In this document: in pieces, positions 8,018 through 17,808 of the stretch
How positions within the stretch are numbered: position 1 is the stretch's first letter
Layout of the letters: each line of letters begins with the position of its first letter
Translations under genes and position numbers: made by a program
The notes under the pieces: model-generated
What the model saw: only the letters and a program-made list of their open reading frames with translations
What the model was told of the DNA's origin: nothing
The model's database searches: none
Origin: an uncultured Kordiimonas sp.
GTDB taxonomy: Bacteria > Pseudomonadota > Alphaproteobacteria > Sphingomonadales > Kordiimonadaceae
Assembly (NCBI GenBank): GCA_947503625.1
Contig: CANNEK010000002.1
Span: 744,001 to 808,000, forward strand
Direction: 5' to 3'
DNA: 64,000 nt

Positions 8018-8412
8018 CTCAGCTCTTTCCTGATCACGAGCCTGAGACCGGACCATATCTCATCGACCGCGCACACTTTAACGTCCACAAGGCCCAGCGG
8101 CAGGGCTACTTCGCGCACCACATTCTCGCTCATGGTTGTGGGCACTTTCGACGCCTTTTTCGGCCAGCTAATCCAGATCATGCCATCACGGTCCATCGCC
8201 TGCATCAAGGCTGGCAATTCAGCTTCGAAATTCGCTCGCTCTGTATAAAACACATGGGTGAAATCGATGCTCTTGGCTGCGTCTGTTTTCAGGCCATCCG
8301 GCAGTGGCCCAAGAAGATCGAAATAGTTTGCCGGCGCACGGCGAAACGCTGCACGCATATCTTCTTTGATACCCAGCTTTTTGATCAGCGGTGTGCCTGA
8401 ATAACCTGCCAT
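8014..8412 (-). CDS. DUF3052-family protein
   Basis: 132-residue protein beginning MAGYSGTPLIKKLGIKE, the recognisable start of the DUF3052 family; no biochemical role is established for the family. The middle (DRDGMIWISWPKKASKV) is conserved and basic. No signal peptide or membrane segment. AGAGGA precedes the ATG at 8412. First gene of a two-gene operon with the GNAT acetyltransferase (ATGA overlap), so the two may act on the same target. Confidence 0.75.
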   Translation of the reverse strand: MAGYSGTPLIKKLGIKEDMRAAFRRAPANYFDLLGPLPDGLKTDAAKSIDFTHVFYTERANFEAELPALMQAMDRDGMIWISWPKKASKVPTTMSENVVREVALPLGLVDVKVCAVDEIWSGLRLVIRKELR

Positions 8413-8526
8413 AATTATCCTCTCTACATAAATTAGCACACATATTGCATTTAGGCAGGCTAGAGTAAAATCAGTCCATTCCCGTATCGTGTGTCGTTTC
8501 GGGTGGTGGGGACAGGGAAACGAATT

Positions 8527-9690
8527 ATGACAACTTTTGACCCTTGTATGGTGTGTGAAAGCACAGACTTTGAACCGCTAAAGGTATCAAACTGGAAAAT
8601 TACCGGAGTTGGCGACCTGGATGTCAGTTTCGGGCTGTGCCGCGATTGCGGCCATATCTCCCAAAACCCCTGCCCCTCGGATGATGTGATTGAAGCTTTT
8701 TATCGGGAACTTTCGAATTACTTCCACCCTGAACCTGACTGGTCACCGCCACCAGTCCCTGCTGCAGAGACGACAAAACGCCTCGTTGGCGCCGCGCGGC
8801 GTTTCAAACCAGGTAAAGGCAGCTTGTACGGTATTGGAATCGGTTCCGGGCGGGATCTCATCTACATGCAGCGCCAAGGATGGGATGTCTCGGGGTGCGA
8901 GCCATCACCCACAGCCGCCAAACAAGCCGGGGACCTGATGTCTGTGGATATTGAGGTCGGTTTCGCCGACGAATGCCTCACAGGTGGTCGTACCTTCGAT
9001 GTGATCATGTTAAGCCATGTATTGGAGCACGTTGCCAAGCCCAAAGACATGATAAGCCTTGTGCACGATCACCTGGACGACGACGGTGTATTTTTGCTTG
9101 AGGTGCCTTGTGCCCGCCAGGCGCACCGGCTTTGCCTTGGCTGGCTTACGCTTGAGCACCTGTCATATTTCTCGACCGATATACTGGTGCGGCTGTTGGA
9201 AGAAGCCGGGTTTTTCCCGATGGAAATCACGTTGGATGACTGGTCACACAAATACCCTACAGTTACTGTTGTTGCCCGGAAGGCGCTTGACCGCGTGCGA
9301 CGAGAAGCGCCGTATCTTAATCAATACGCCGCCAATAAAGACCTGATGGAAGCGCACCTGCGGATTGATCGCGCGCACTGGCATGCAGCAGAAGCCCGTT
9401 TCCAGCATTTAAAGACGGCCTATGTCTATGCTGCTGGTGTGCACACTGCGCAGCTGTTCAGCGAAACCAATTTGCTGAATAAAATCGAGGTGGTGGGTAT
9501 CGCAGACAGCAGTCCCCTGAAAGTTGGCAAACAACAGGGTGGACGGGATATCATCAGCAAGGATCAGTTTTTGGCGGGTTATGCCGGGCAGCACGTCATT
9601 ATTTCATCTTATAATTCTGAAACGCAGATAGCTGAGATGCTGGCAGCAGAAGGCATCCCCGCAGAGAAGATCGTCCGCCTCTACACATAA
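8527..9690 (+). CDS. SAM-dependent methyltransferase with N-terminal zinc finger and C-terminal Rossmann-like domain
   Basis: 387 residues in three parts: Cys-x2-Cys pairs at residues 6-9 and 38-41 (CMVC, CRDC) as a zinc-binding N-terminus; a class I methyltransferase core (about 85-235) with LYGIGIGSGRDLIYM as the SAM loop and FDVIMLSHVLEHV; and a C-terminal NAD-like fold starting VYAAGVHTAQLF. This is the layout of sugar C-methyltransferases and related enzymes that modify nucleotide sugars. No sugar genes are adjacent, so the substrate is open. ATG at 8527 chosen because the zinc finger starts at once after it. Confidence 0.8.
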   Translation: MTTFDPCMVCESTDFEPLKVSNWKITGVGDLDVSFGLCRDCGHISQNPCPSDDVIEAFYRELSNYFHPEPDWSPPPVPAAETTKRLVGAARRFKPGKGSLYGIGIGSGRDLIYMQRQGWDVSGCEPSPTAAKQAGDLMSVDIEVGFADECLTGGRTFDVIMLSHVLEHVAKPKDMISLVHDHLDDDGVFLLEVPCARQAHRLCLGWLTLEHLSYFSTDILVRLLEEAGFFPMEITLDDWSHKYPTVTVVARKALDRVRREAPYLNQYAANKDLMEAHLRIDRAHWHAAEARFQHLKTAYVYAAGVHTAQLFSETNLLNKIEVVGIADSSPLKVGKQQGGRDIISKDQFLAGYAGQHVIISSYNSETQIAEMLAAEGIPAEKIVRLYT

Positions 9691-9760
9691 GGGTTTTCGT
9701 TTGCCTCTGATGCTCCTAACATGGCTTTGGGGTAGAGATTTCTGGTAAGGGGCAGCAACC

Positions 9761-11323
9761 ATGAAGCAAGTTCGGCAAGTTTTGTTCCTGTTGGGGGCGT
9801 TCGCTTGTGCGGCGATGACCGCACAGGCATCAGCAACAGATAAAAAAATAACACTTCTGTTCACTAACGATGTTGAAAGTGCCTATGACCCCATCCCGGC
9901 TTTCTGGCTGGATGATCTGGAGCGCATCGGCGGTATCGCCCAGATGACAACCCTGATCAATGAAATCAGGTCAGGTAATTCGCGAACTTTCCTGTTCGAC
10001 TCGGGGGACATTTTCACAGGTGCGCTTGCCAAAGAGACCCAGGGTGCACTGGCATTCGATCTCATGACGGTTATGGGGTACGACGCGCTGGGTATCGGCA
10101 ACCATGAATTCGAATACGGCGTTGAAGTATTTGGCTGGCAGAAAAACCGTGCACCCTTTCCTGTTCTCTCCGCCAATATGTTTTACAAGGGAACGGACCA
10201 TCCCTTTGCCCAGACGCACACTATTATCGAACGTGACGGTGTGCGCATTGGTGTTGTCGCCATTATGGGTCGCGATGCAGTGTCAGCGATCATTCCCGCC
10301 TTCATTGAGCCACTTGATGTGACAGATGAGGCCGTTGCGGTGCAAAGGTCGGTAGACGCGATCAGGGATGAAGTCGACCTTGTGGTTCTTCTGACCCATC
10401 AGGGAAAAACGGCCCCCATGCAAACGGATGCGGAAACTGACCCCAGAACCCAACGTGACATTGATGCGGATATCCGTCTGGCGGGCGCGGTGAAAGGTGT
10501 TGACGTTCTGTTTGCGGGCCATGCTGATGCCGGCACGCCGAAACCTGTGGTGCATCCGAAAACCGGCACACTGATTATGCAGACATACGGTCAGGCAACG
10601 CACCTTGGTTTTCTGGAGCTGATCGTTGATGATGAAACCGGCAAGGTCATGGGTTATGATGGTAAGCTTATACCTGTTGATTCAGAACGTTATGCTCCTG
10701 ATCCGCTGGTGCGCAAAAAAATCGAGGATGCCCGTGCCCGGTTCCCTGAGCTTTTTGAAGTGATCGGCCGGTCCGATGCCTACATGAACCGGAAATATAT
10801 GGAAGAATCAACGCTCGGAAACCTGTTTGCTGATATCTTCCGCGCCCGGGCAGGCACTGACATTGCGTTCATTCACCCGGGTAGCCTTCGAAAGGATTTG
10901 CCGGCGGGTGACATCAGGCGCGTTGATGTGCTGGACGTTTACCCTTTCATCGATCATGTGCTGACCATGGAACTGAATGGTCGGCAGATCAGGGACATTA
11001 TGGAACAGTCGCTCACTTTCGAGCGGGGATTGATGGAGGTCTCCGGGTTCGAGATCACCTATGATCGTTCGCGCCCTGAACGAGAGCGGGTTCTTTCCAT
11101 GACCAGAAGTGGTGAGCCGATTGAAGATGACGATATTTTCAGCGTTGGTGCGCCGACAATCATTGCAAACGGGGCAGACCTTTTCACTACATTCACCGAG
11201 GTTGAGAAGACCGGGAATGCAGGCCTGATTTCCGAGATTCTACTGGACTATTTCGCGAACACGGACCTGGTGGTTGCACCGCCTCTGGGTCGGCAGCAGG
11301 ATATGACGCCAGACGCACGCTAA
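9761..11323 (+). CDS. exported 5'-nucleotidase / UshA-family metallophosphoesterase
   Basis: 520 residues with a signal peptide (residues 1-26, ending ASA). The N-terminal calcineurin-like domain has DSGDIFTG, GNHEFEYG, LTHQG and FAGHADAG, the dimetal site of 5'-nucleotidases and UDP-sugar hydrolases. The C-terminal 5'-nucleotidase domain has STLGNLFADIFR and DVYPFIDHVLTMELNGRQI. Expected to free phosphate from nucleotides in the periplasm. Odd point: the first metal motif reads TNDVES, with Glu where UshA-type enzymes have His (NDxH). It stands alone between unrelated genes. Confidence 0.88.
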   Translation: MKQVRQVLFLLGAFACAAMTAQASATDKKITLLFTNDVESAYDPIPAFWLDDLERIGGIAQMTTLINEIRSGNSRTFLFDSGDIFTGALAKETQGALAFDLMTVMGYDALGIGNHEFEYGVEVFGWQKNRAPFPVLSANMFYKGTDHPFAQTHTIIERDGVRIGVVAIMGRDAVSAIIPAFIEPLDVTDEAVAVQRSVDAIRDEVDLVVLLTHQGKTAPMQTDAETDPRTQRDIDADIRLAGAVKGVDVLFAGHADAGTPKPVVHPKTGTLIMQTYGQATHLGFLELIVDDETGKVMGYDGKLIPVDSERYAPDPLVRKKIEDARARFPELFEVIGRSDAYMNRKYMEESTLGNLFADIFRARAGTDIAFIHPGSLRKDLPAGDIRRVDVLDVYPFIDHVLTMELNGRQIRDIMEQSLTFERGLMEVSGFEITYDRSRPERERVLSMTRSGEPIEDDDIFSVGAPTIIANGADLFTTFTEVEKTGNAGLISEILLDYFANTDLVVAPPLGRQQDMTPDAR

Positions 11324-11341
11324 AAAACCGGCTGAATCTGC

Positions 11342-11370
11342 TTGCAAAGCGCAGAAAACCACCCTATACA
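11342..11370 (+). promoter_or_regulatory. sigma70-type promoter of rpmI-rplT
   Basis: TTGCAA (11342-11347), 17-base spacer, TATACA (11365-11370). Transcription would begin near 11377, giving a leader of about 80 bases before rpmI. Confidence 0.65.
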
Positions 11371-11456
11371 CCCCCATTCGTCGAATGATCCGGCCGAAAA
11401 CAGGGCTGCCGAGGTTGTTCAAACTGATTAATCTTTACGCAATGTGAGGAAGAAAA

Positions 11457-11654
11457 ATGCCCAAGATGAAGACTAAGTCGAGCGTAAAAAAACGCTTCAA
11501 GCTCACTGCCTCTGGTAAAGTGCGCTCTGCCCAGGCTGGAAAACAGCACGGCATGATCAAGCGTACAAACAAGCAAATCCGCAACCAGCGTGGCACCACC
11601 ATCCTTTGTGATGCAGATGCTACCATCATCAAGAAGTTCATGCCCTACGGCTAA
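11457..11654 (+). CDS. rpmI: 50S ribosomal protein L35
   Basis: 65-residue, very basic ribosomal protein; [22 protein letters not shown] and the [11 protein letters not shown]-like stretch identify L35. GAGGAAG lies before the ATG. It is followed by rplT, 35 bases on. In many bacteria infC precedes rpmI in the same operon; here the upstream neighbour is the nucleotidase gene and a separate promoter is visible. Confidence 0.97.
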   Translation: MPKMKTKSSVKKRFKLTASGKVRSAQAGKQHGMIKRTNKQIRNQRGTTILCDADATIIKKFMPYG

Positions 11655-11689
11655 GCCGTATTGGGTCCTTCAGGTTTAGGAGAAATACC

Positions 11690-12049
11690 ATGGCACGTGT
11701 AAAACGCGGTGTAGTATCGCACGCTCGTCACAAAAAGGTCCTTGAGGAAGCCAAAGGCTACCGGGGCCGTCGTAAGAATACAATCAAGGTTGCCCGCCAG
11801 GCTGTTGAAAAAGCCGGTCAGTATGCATACCGCGACCGCAAGGCTCGCAAGCGCAACTTCCGCGCTTTGTGGATTCAGCGCATCAATGCAGGCGCACGCC
11901 AGCTTGGCTTGCCATACGGTCAGTTTATGCACGGTCTGAAACTCGCAGGCGTTGAGCTGGACCGGAAAGTGCTGAGCGATCTCGCTGTGCACGAACCATC
12001 TGCTTTTGAAGCGCTTGTGGATCAGGCTAAGGCCGCCCTCGCTAACTAA
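11690..12049 (+). CDS. rplT: 50S ribosomal protein L20
   Basis: 119 residues; binds 23S rRNA early in large-subunit assembly and in several bacteria also represses the rpmI-rplT operon. [30 protein letters not shown] is the family N-terminus (seen in two parts here), and [25 protein letters not shown] its globular part. AGGAGA precedes the ATG. Ends with a hairpin before pheS. Confidence 0.97.
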   Translation: MARVKRGVVSHARHKKVLEEAKGYRGRRKNTIKVARQAVEKAGQYAYRDRKARKRNFRALWIQRINAGARQLGLPYGQFMHGLKLAGVELDRKVLSDLAVHEPSAFEALVDQAKAALAN

Positions 12050-12083
12050 AGCTGGTTTGCTTCAAGCAACCAAGTGACATTCG

Positions 12084-12122
12084 AAGGGGGCCTGGCCGGT
12101 TGGCTGGGCTCCCTTGTTTTAT
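12084..12122 (+). terminator. terminator between rplT and pheS
   Basis: Nine-bp stem AAGGGGGCC (12084-12092) with GGCTCCCTT (12107-12115), one G-T pair, 14-base loop, followed by GTTTTATTT. It may end the ribosomal operon or partly attenuate reading into pheST; I found no Phe-rich leader peptide. Confidence 0.65.
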
Positions 12123-12155
12123 TTCAGCAATATCTTTAATTGAGACAGGGTTCCA

Positions 12156-13241
12156 ATGAGCATGCAGGAACAAATCGCATCACTGAAGGTGGACATTGCC
12201 GCCCAGATCGCAGCGGCGGATAGCCTTGCCGCGCTTGAAGACGTGCGTGTCGCAACGCTTGGGAAAAAAGGTAGCGTTTCGGGCTTGATGAAAGGCCTTG
12301 GTGGCATGAGCCCCGATGAACGCAAAGTGATGGGCCCTGCGCTCAATGGCCTGAAAGTACAGGTGTCCGACGATATCGCTGCTCGGAAATCCGTACTTGA
12401 AACAGCGGAGCTTGAAGCGCGGCTTTCGCAAGAGCGCGTCGATGTATCCTTACCGGTGATGGAACACGCTTCGGGCAGTATTCATCCCAACAGTCAGGTG
12501 ATGGATGAAATTGCGGAAATTTTTGCCAATCTCGGATTTGATGTTGCTGAAGGCCCCGACATCGAGAGCGACTTCCATAATTTTACCGCGCTCAATATTC
12601 CGGAAGAGCATCCGGCCCGTCAGGATCATGATACCTTTTATCTGAAGCCGGACGAAAACGGTGAGCGCAAGGTTTTGCGCACCCACACTAGTCCGGTGCA
12701 GATCAGAACCATGATGAGTAAGGAACCGCCAATCCGGATTATTGCGCCCGGTCGCACATATCGATCTGATTCGGATGCGACTCATACGCCAATGTTCCAT
12801 CAGGTCGAAGGATTGGTGATAGATAAGGATACTCACCTTGGCCACCTCAAGGGGACGCTTGAAGCGTTCCTTAAGGCTTTCTTCGAAGTGGATGCGGTAA
12901 CATTGAGGCTTCGCCCGAGCTATTTCCCTTTCACGGAGCCTTCCATGGAAGTCGATGTGCAATGCAGCTTTGATGGCGGCACTGTAAAAATCGGCGATGG
13001 CAACGACTGGCTTGAAATTCTGGGTTCCGGAATGGTGAACCCGCGTGTTCTGGTGCACTGCAATCTGGACCCGAACGTATATCAGGGCTTCGCTTTCGGC
13101 TGCGGGATTGATCGTCTCGCCATGCTTAAATACGGGATGAATGACCTGCGCGCTTTCTTTGATAGCGATTTGCGCTGGCTTCGCCACTATGGCTTCAGGG
13201 CTCTTGATCTTCCAACACTCGCAGGAGGGCTCAGCACATGA
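12156..13241 (+). CDS. pheS: phenylalanine--tRNA ligase alpha subunit
   Basis: Catalytic subunit of the alpha2-beta2 synthetase that charges tRNA-Phe. 361 residues: an N-terminal coiled coil for tRNA contact (1-90), then the class II core with motif 2 ([22 protein letters not shown]) and motif 3 ([18 protein letters not shown]). ATG at 12156 has AGGG five bases before; a second ATG two codons later is possible. The stop overlaps the pheT start as ATGA. Confidence 0.97.
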   Translation: MSMQEQIASLKVDIAAQIAAADSLAALEDVRVATLGKKGSVSGLMKGLGGMSPDERKVMGPALNGLKVQVSDDIAARKSVLETAELEARLSQERVDVSLPVMEHASGSIHPNSQVMDEIAEIFANLGFDVAEGPDIESDFHNFTALNIPEEHPARQDHDTFYLKPDENGERKVLRTHTSPVQIRTMMSKEPPIRIIAPGRTYRSDSDATHTPMFHQVEGLVIDKDTHLGHLKGTLEAFLKAFFEVDAVTLRLRPSYFPFTEPSMEVDVQCSFDGGTVKIGDGNDWLEILGSGMVNPRVLVHCNLDPNVYQGFAFGCGIDRLAMLKYGMNDLRAFFDSDLRWLRHYGFRALDLPTLAGGLST

Positions 13242-15637
13242 AATTCTCTCTAAGCTGGCTCAAAACCTATCTCGACACAGACGCCTCCATTGATGAGATT
13301 GTCAAAACACTGAATGCCATTGGCCTTGAGGTTGATACCGTCGAAAATGCGGCCGACAAGCTGGCGCCTTTCACGGTTGCTGAGGTTTTGTTTGCTGAAA
13401 AGCACCCTGATGCGGATAAACTGAAAGTTTGTCAGGTGTCTGACGGTACCAACAAGATGCAGATCGTTTGCGGTGCGCCCAACGCTCGCACAGGCATCAA
13501 GGTCGTGCTGGGACAGCCCGGTGACTATGTGCCGGGCATCGATGTAACGCTGAAGAAAGCGACAATCCGCGGCGTCGAATCAAACGGCATGATGTGTTCG
13601 TACCGCGAGCTGGAGCTTGGTGATGACCATGACGGTATCATCGAACTTGATGAGGACGCGGTTGTTGGCCGATCATTTGTTGACCATGCGCGGCTTGACG
13701 ATCCCGTGGTGGACATTGAAATTACGCCTAACAGGCAGGACTGCCTCGGCGTCTATGGGATCGCACGTGACCTCGCCGCCGCAGGCTTGGGCACGTTGAA
13801 GCAGCTTGAAAACACACATGTGCAGGGTGCTTTTGACAGCGACATTGCCGTGTCTATTGATGAGGCACTGCTCGAAAACGGTGCTTGCCCCATGTTTGCC
13901 GGGCGCAAATTCACGGGTGTGAAGAACGGACCCAGCCCTCAGTGGCTTCAGGACCGGCTGACTTCTATTGGTCTGCGCCCGATTTCAGCGCTGGTGGATA
14001 TCACCAATTTCATTACGCACGACCTTGGTCGGCCGCTCCATGTATATGACGCTGCAAAACTGACTGGTGACATTCGAGTGCGATCGGCTAATGAAGGTGA
14101 GGACTTTCTGGCATTGGACGACAAGGACTATACCTGTACGGGCGGTGAAACGATGATCGCGGACGATGCTGGTGTTCTCGGATTTGGTGGAATCATCGGT
14201 GGTGCCGCGAGCGGCTGCGGCGTTGAAACAACGGACGTTGTACTTGAGTGCGCCTTGTTTGACCGTGTGAAAACGGCTGAAACCGGCCGCGCCCATGGCA
14301 TCAACTCTGACGCACGCTACCGGTTCGAGCGCGGTGTTGACCCCGAATTTATATTGCAGGGCCTTGAAATCGCCAGTCAGATGATCCTGAACCTGTGCGG
14401 TGGCACACCGAGCCAGGTATTTCAGGCCGGTGCCGTGCCGTTATGGCAAAAGAAAGTGGCGTTCCGGCCCGAGCGCGTTCGAACACTGGGTGGTCTTGAT
14501 TTGGCTGCAAACGAGTGTGTAGTAATTCTGGAAAAGCTTGGCTTTTCTGTCTCCGGGGATGCTCCGTTTGAAGTTCAGGTCCCTAGCTGGCGGGTTGATA
14601 TTGATGGCGAAGCGGATCTTGTTGAAGAAGTACTGCGTATTCACGGCTATGACGACATTCCATCTGTTCAGCTGCCTGTAATTGATCACAAGGCTGGCTC
14701 TACGCTGAGTGCAAGGCAGAAGAAGTCTCGTCGGGTCAAGCGTCAGCTTGCCAGTATCGGCATGCACGAAGTGATGACATGGTCTTTCATGCGCCGGGAT
14801 CACGCACGCTTGTTTGGTGGTGGTTCGGAAAGCCTGACAGTCGATAATCCCATCTCGAGTGAACTGGATTGCATGCGGCCGTCAATTTTACCGAATTTAA
14901 TGTATGCAGCACAGAGAAACATGGACCGTGGACAGTCCGGTTTTGGCCTTTATGAGGTTGGGCCGACTTATGAAGATGACTCGGATAAGGGGCAGCATTT
15001 GGTCGCTGCGGGCTTGCGCGCAGGCATGAGCAGCGAGCGTCACTGGTCACGAAAACAGCAAATTGTTGATGTGTTTGACGCCAAACGTGATGCGCTTGCA
15101 GCGCTTGCTGCTGCTGGCGCGCCGACAGCGAATCTGCAGGTGTTTGCGGAAGCCCCGGAATGGTATCATCCCGGCCGTTCCGGCACGCTACGTTTGGGAC
15201 CCAAAAACACTCTCGCGAGCTTTGGTGAGGTGCATCCGGCGGTGTTGAAAAAAATGGACATAGACGGGCCACTGGTTGGTTTTGAAGTCATGCTTGATGC
15301 TATTCCGGCCCCCAAGAAAAAGTCTGCGACCAAGGGAGCGCTGGCGCTATCCAACCTACAATCTGTAGAGCGCGATTTTGCTTTCCTTATTGATGGCGAT
15401 ACGCCGGTTTCCGGTCTGGTGCGCGCAATTAAGGGGGCCGATAAAGCTCTTATCGCAGGTGTCACAGTGTTTGATGTTTACGAAGGCAAAGGCGTGCCGG
15501 AGGGTAAACGCTCTGTCGCGGTTTCGGCTATCTTTGAACCCAGAAACGAAACCTTCTCGGATAAGGATATCGAAACCCTTTCCAGCAAGGTTTGCGCTGC
15601 CGCCGAGAAAGCTGTCGGTGCTACACTACGCAGTTAA
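13238..15637 (+). CDS. pheT: phenylalanine--tRNA ligase beta subunit
   Basis: 799-residue partner of PheS. Domains in order: EMAP/tRNA-binding OB fold (about 40-150, [12 protein letters not shown]), B3/B4 editing region (residues 210-380, with [12 protein letters not shown]), B5 domain (about 405-475), catalytic-like core, and the C-terminal FDX-ACB anticodon-binding domain (about 705-799, [10 protein letters not shown]). It removes Tyr wrongly attached to tRNA-Phe. Full normal length. Translationally coupled to pheS by a 4-base overlap. Confidence 0.97.
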   Translation: MKFSLSWLKTYLDTDASIDEIVKTLNAIGLEVDTVENAADKLAPFTVAEVLFAEKHPDADKLKVCQVSDGTNKMQIVCGAPNARTGIKVVLGQPGDYVPGIDVTLKKATIRGVESNGMMCSYRELELGDDHDGIIELDEDAVVGRSFVDHARLDDPVVDIEITPNRQDCLGVYGIARDLAAAGLGTLKQLENTHVQGAFDSDIAVSIDEALLENGACPMFAGRKFTGVKNGPSPQWLQDRLTSIGLRPISALVDITNFITHDLGRPLHVYDAAKLTGDIRVRSANEGEDFLALDDKDYTCTGGETMIADDAGVLGFGGIIGGAASGCGVETTDVVLECALFDRVKTAETGRAHGINSDARYRFERGVDPEFILQGLEIASQMILNLCGGTPSQVFQAGAVPLWQKKVAFRPERVRTLGGLDLAANECVVILEKLGFSVSGDAPFEVQVPSWRVDIDGEADLVEEVLRIHGYDDIPSVQLPVIDHKAGSTLSARQKKSRRVKRQLASIGMHEVMTWSFMRRDHARLFGGGSESLTVDNPISSELDCMRPSILPNLMYAAQRNMDRGQSGFGLYEVGPTYEDDSDKGQHLVAAGLRAGMSSERHWSRKQQIVDVFDAKRDALAALAAAGAPTANLQVFAEAPEWYHPGRSGTLRLGPKNTLASFGEVHPAVLKKMDIDGPLVGFEVMLDAIPAPKKKSATKGALALSNLQSVERDFAFLIDGDTPVSGLVRAIKGADKALIAGVTVFDVYEGKGVPEGKRSVAVSAIFEPRNETFSDKDIETLSSKVCAAAEKAVGATLRS

Positions 15638-15766
15638 CAAGACGTTAGCCTTTTTGCTTTAATTCTTTTTAGCCCTCAAATTAGGGTTGAAAACAAATTG
15701 TTATTGGCGCTTAAATTGGTTCCATGCGCACCGAGTAAGCGCAGGTTTAGAGTGTAGGTTGGGGAA

Positions 15767-16762
15767 TTGACGGCTAAGTCGAATAAAAAAGCTGCGGCTA
15801 AAATGCCGATCGGGCTGCGCCTTAAGGCGTGGTGGGAAGGCTATGATCCTGATGACATTAAAAAGCGCATCCAGGAACGTACCGTCGAGCCCGAGGCTGA
15901 AAGCACGCCTGTTGAACAACCTGAAAAGAAAAAAGCGATAACCGTTGATACAATCGACCCTTGGGACGAAGAAACCATCGATATTGCCCAATATATCTGG
16001 GGCAAGGGTTTTTGTGGTCCTGGTGGGCCGGAATATATTGTCGCTCTTTCGAAGTTGCTGGCACTTAGCCCGGAAATGTCAATGTTGCAGATTGGTGCCG
16101 GTCTTGGTGGCCCGGCCCGTGTGCTTGCTGACAGGTTTGGCGTATGGATCACCGGATATGAAGCCTCAAATACCCTGGTGGAAAAGGGTAACAAGCTCTC
16201 CAAAATGTCAGGCTTCGAGAAGAAGGCAGTTCTGGAGCATTATGACCCCGAAAGCGTTGAAAGCTTTGATCGAAAATTTGACCGCGCACTTTCCAAAGAG
16301 GCTTTGTTCACCATTGAGGACAAGGGCAATATAATTTCAAACATTGAAGACAAGCTGAAGCCGGGCGGTTTGTTTTTGATTACGGAGTATGTTCTGGGCT
16401 CTGACGCTGTTGTTACCAAAGATCGTTATAAAGAATGGGTAGTAGGTGAGCGTCATCACCCTCACCCGGTTCTATCAGAGGAGCTTGTTGACCTTGTCAA
16501 AAGCAATCGCCTGCAGGTGCGTGTATCTGAAGATATTTCCTCGCAGTATGTGGATATGATTAATCAGGCATGGTCAGGTGCTGATGAAGTGGCGGCCAAG
16601 CTTGCCCGGCAGGACGACGGGACACAAAAAATTCAAGCTCTTATGCGCGAAGCTGAATTCTGGACTCGTCGTAAAAAACTCCTGGAGTCCGGTGATCTTA
16701 AATTATGGCGTATTGTTGCAAACAAGAAATCAGGCGGCCCTTCCATGATGTCTGATTGGTAG
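15767..16762 (+). CDS. class I SAM-dependent methyltransferase with charged N-terminal tail
   Basis: 331 residues. The first 70 or so are Lys/Glu-rich and probably disordered; then WDEETIDIAQYIWGKGF leads into a methyltransferase core with the glycine-rich SAM loop LQIGAGLGGPARVLADRFG, an acidic residue at the end of the next strand (GYEAS), and KLKPGGLFLITEYV. It resembles small-molecule (amine or lipid) methyltransferases, with no firm substrate. The start is uncertain: TTG at 15767 has GGGG very close upstream, and ATG at 15803 lacks a clear ribosome-binding site. It is convergent with the transporter that follows. Confidence 0.75.
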   Translation: MTAKSNKKAAAKMPIGLRLKAWWEGYDPDDIKKRIQERTVEPEAESTPVEQPEKKKAITVDTIDPWDEETIDIAQYIWGKGFCGPGGPEYIVALSKLLALSPEMSMLQIGAGLGGPARVLADRFGVWITGYEASNTLVEKGNKLSKMSGFEKKAVLEHYDPESVESFDRKFDRALSKEALFTIEDKGNIISNIEDKLKPGGLFLITEYVLGSDAVVTKDRYKEWVVGERHHPHPVLSEELVDLVKSNRLQVRVSEDISSQYVDMINQAWSGADEVAAKLARQDDGTQKIQALMREAEFWTRRKKLLESGDLKLWRIVANKKSGGPSMMSDW

Positions 16763-16773
16763 CCACCTCTGCT

Positions 16774-17652
16774 TCATTTTTGTTTCCGCTGCGACAGCCA
16801 AATACCAGCTAAAATCAAGACACCACCCAGTAGATGCAGCACTCCGAGTGCCTCGGCGAAAAACACCCAGGCTAGAAGTGCGGCGACGACGGGCTGGACC
16901 AGAAGCCCTATCGCACCGTACGCCGCCGATATATGAGCCAGGCCATAAATGATGAGGCCCTGTCCCAGAACATGGGTGACAAAGGCAAGGCCTGCGAGTG
17001 GCCACCATCCTTCCATGGTATTTGGGACAAAATCACCGTCGGAAAGCAACGCCAATGGCAGAAGCAAAACTGCTGTCACCACAGCAGAACCGAACATCAG
17101 CGGCATTGTGGGGATCGTGGCACGTGCCCTTGCTGCGGTAATCACATAGCCGGTGAGTGCGAATGCTGTAAGAAGTCCGAGAAAATCACCGAATAGATAG
17201 TCTGGGCTGTAAGCGGCGTTTTGGCCAACAAGGGTTGCAGCACCGGCAAGTGCCAGTAGCAATCCGGCCAAAAACAGCCGGGAAAAAAACTCTTTAAAGA
17301 GAAAAAAGCCGACAACAACAGTGAAGACTGACGCCAGATTTGCCAGCAGTGTTGCATTGGCTACTGTCGTTCGCGCGACCGACCAATGCCAAAAAAACAG
17401 GTCGACAGCGAACCAAAAGCCAACAAGCCCGATTATTCGCAGATCCTTAAAACCCAGCGATTTCATCTGCATGCGGCTGTTTTTTGTCAGCATCGCTATC
17501 AGTAAAAAGACCGGCGCACTAAGCGCCATGCGCCAAAAACCCGCAGCCGTCGGCGCAACAGGCGAAAGTCGCATGAAGATCGCTGCGGACCCGATGGCGA
17601 TTCCCCCCAGCAGAATTGCCGAAATGCCCCAGGTCTCACTTCCTGTGCGCAT
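16774..17652 (-). CDS. EamA/DMT-family transporter
   Basis: 292-residue inner-membrane protein with ten predicted helices arranged as two EamA repeats (ISAILLGGIAIGSAAIFMRLSPVAP... and the second from about residue 150). The family exports or takes up small metabolites such as amino acids or drugs; specificity unknown. ATG at 17652 is preceded by AAGGAA; an upstream frame to 17736 would add 28 His/Gln-rich residues unlike the family. Divergent from acs. Confidence 0.88.
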   Translation of the reverse strand: MRTGSETWGISAILLGGIAIGSAAIFMRLSPVAPTAAGFWRMALSAPVFLLIAMLTKNSRMQMKSLGFKDLRIIGLVGFWFAVDLFFWHWSVARTTVANATLLANLASVFTVVVGFFLFKEFFSRLFLAGLLLALAGAATLVGQNAAYSPDYLFGDFLGLLTAFALTGYVITAARARATIPTMPLMFGSAVVTAVLLLPLALLSDGDFVPNTMEGWWPLAGLAFVTHVLGQGLIIYGLAHISAAYGAIGLLVQPVVAALLAWVFFAEALGVLHLLGGVLILAGIWLSQRKQK

Positions 17653-17730
17653 AATATGGTTCCTTGTATGGTGATCCTGCGGTGATTGATCTGCTGAATG
17701 ATTGACGTTATGCGATATCATGGCGGATAC

Positions 17731-17759
17731 TTGCAAACAACATTTGGCCGCACTATCGA
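17731..17759 (+). promoter_or_regulatory. candidate sigma70 promoter of acs
   Basis: TTGCAA (17731-17736), 17-base spacer, TATCGA (17754-17759), about 50 bases before the acs ATG. Confidence 0.5.
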
Positions 17760-17808
17760 TAAAGGCACGTGGCTGTGTTCAATCAACAAAGAAGAAGGGT
17801 GGGCCTGA

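Noticed and set aside
12050-12155. Phe-tRNA attenuator before pheS
   Set aside because: A terminator-like hairpin is there, but no short leader peptide with repeated Phe codons was found, so only a terminator is called.
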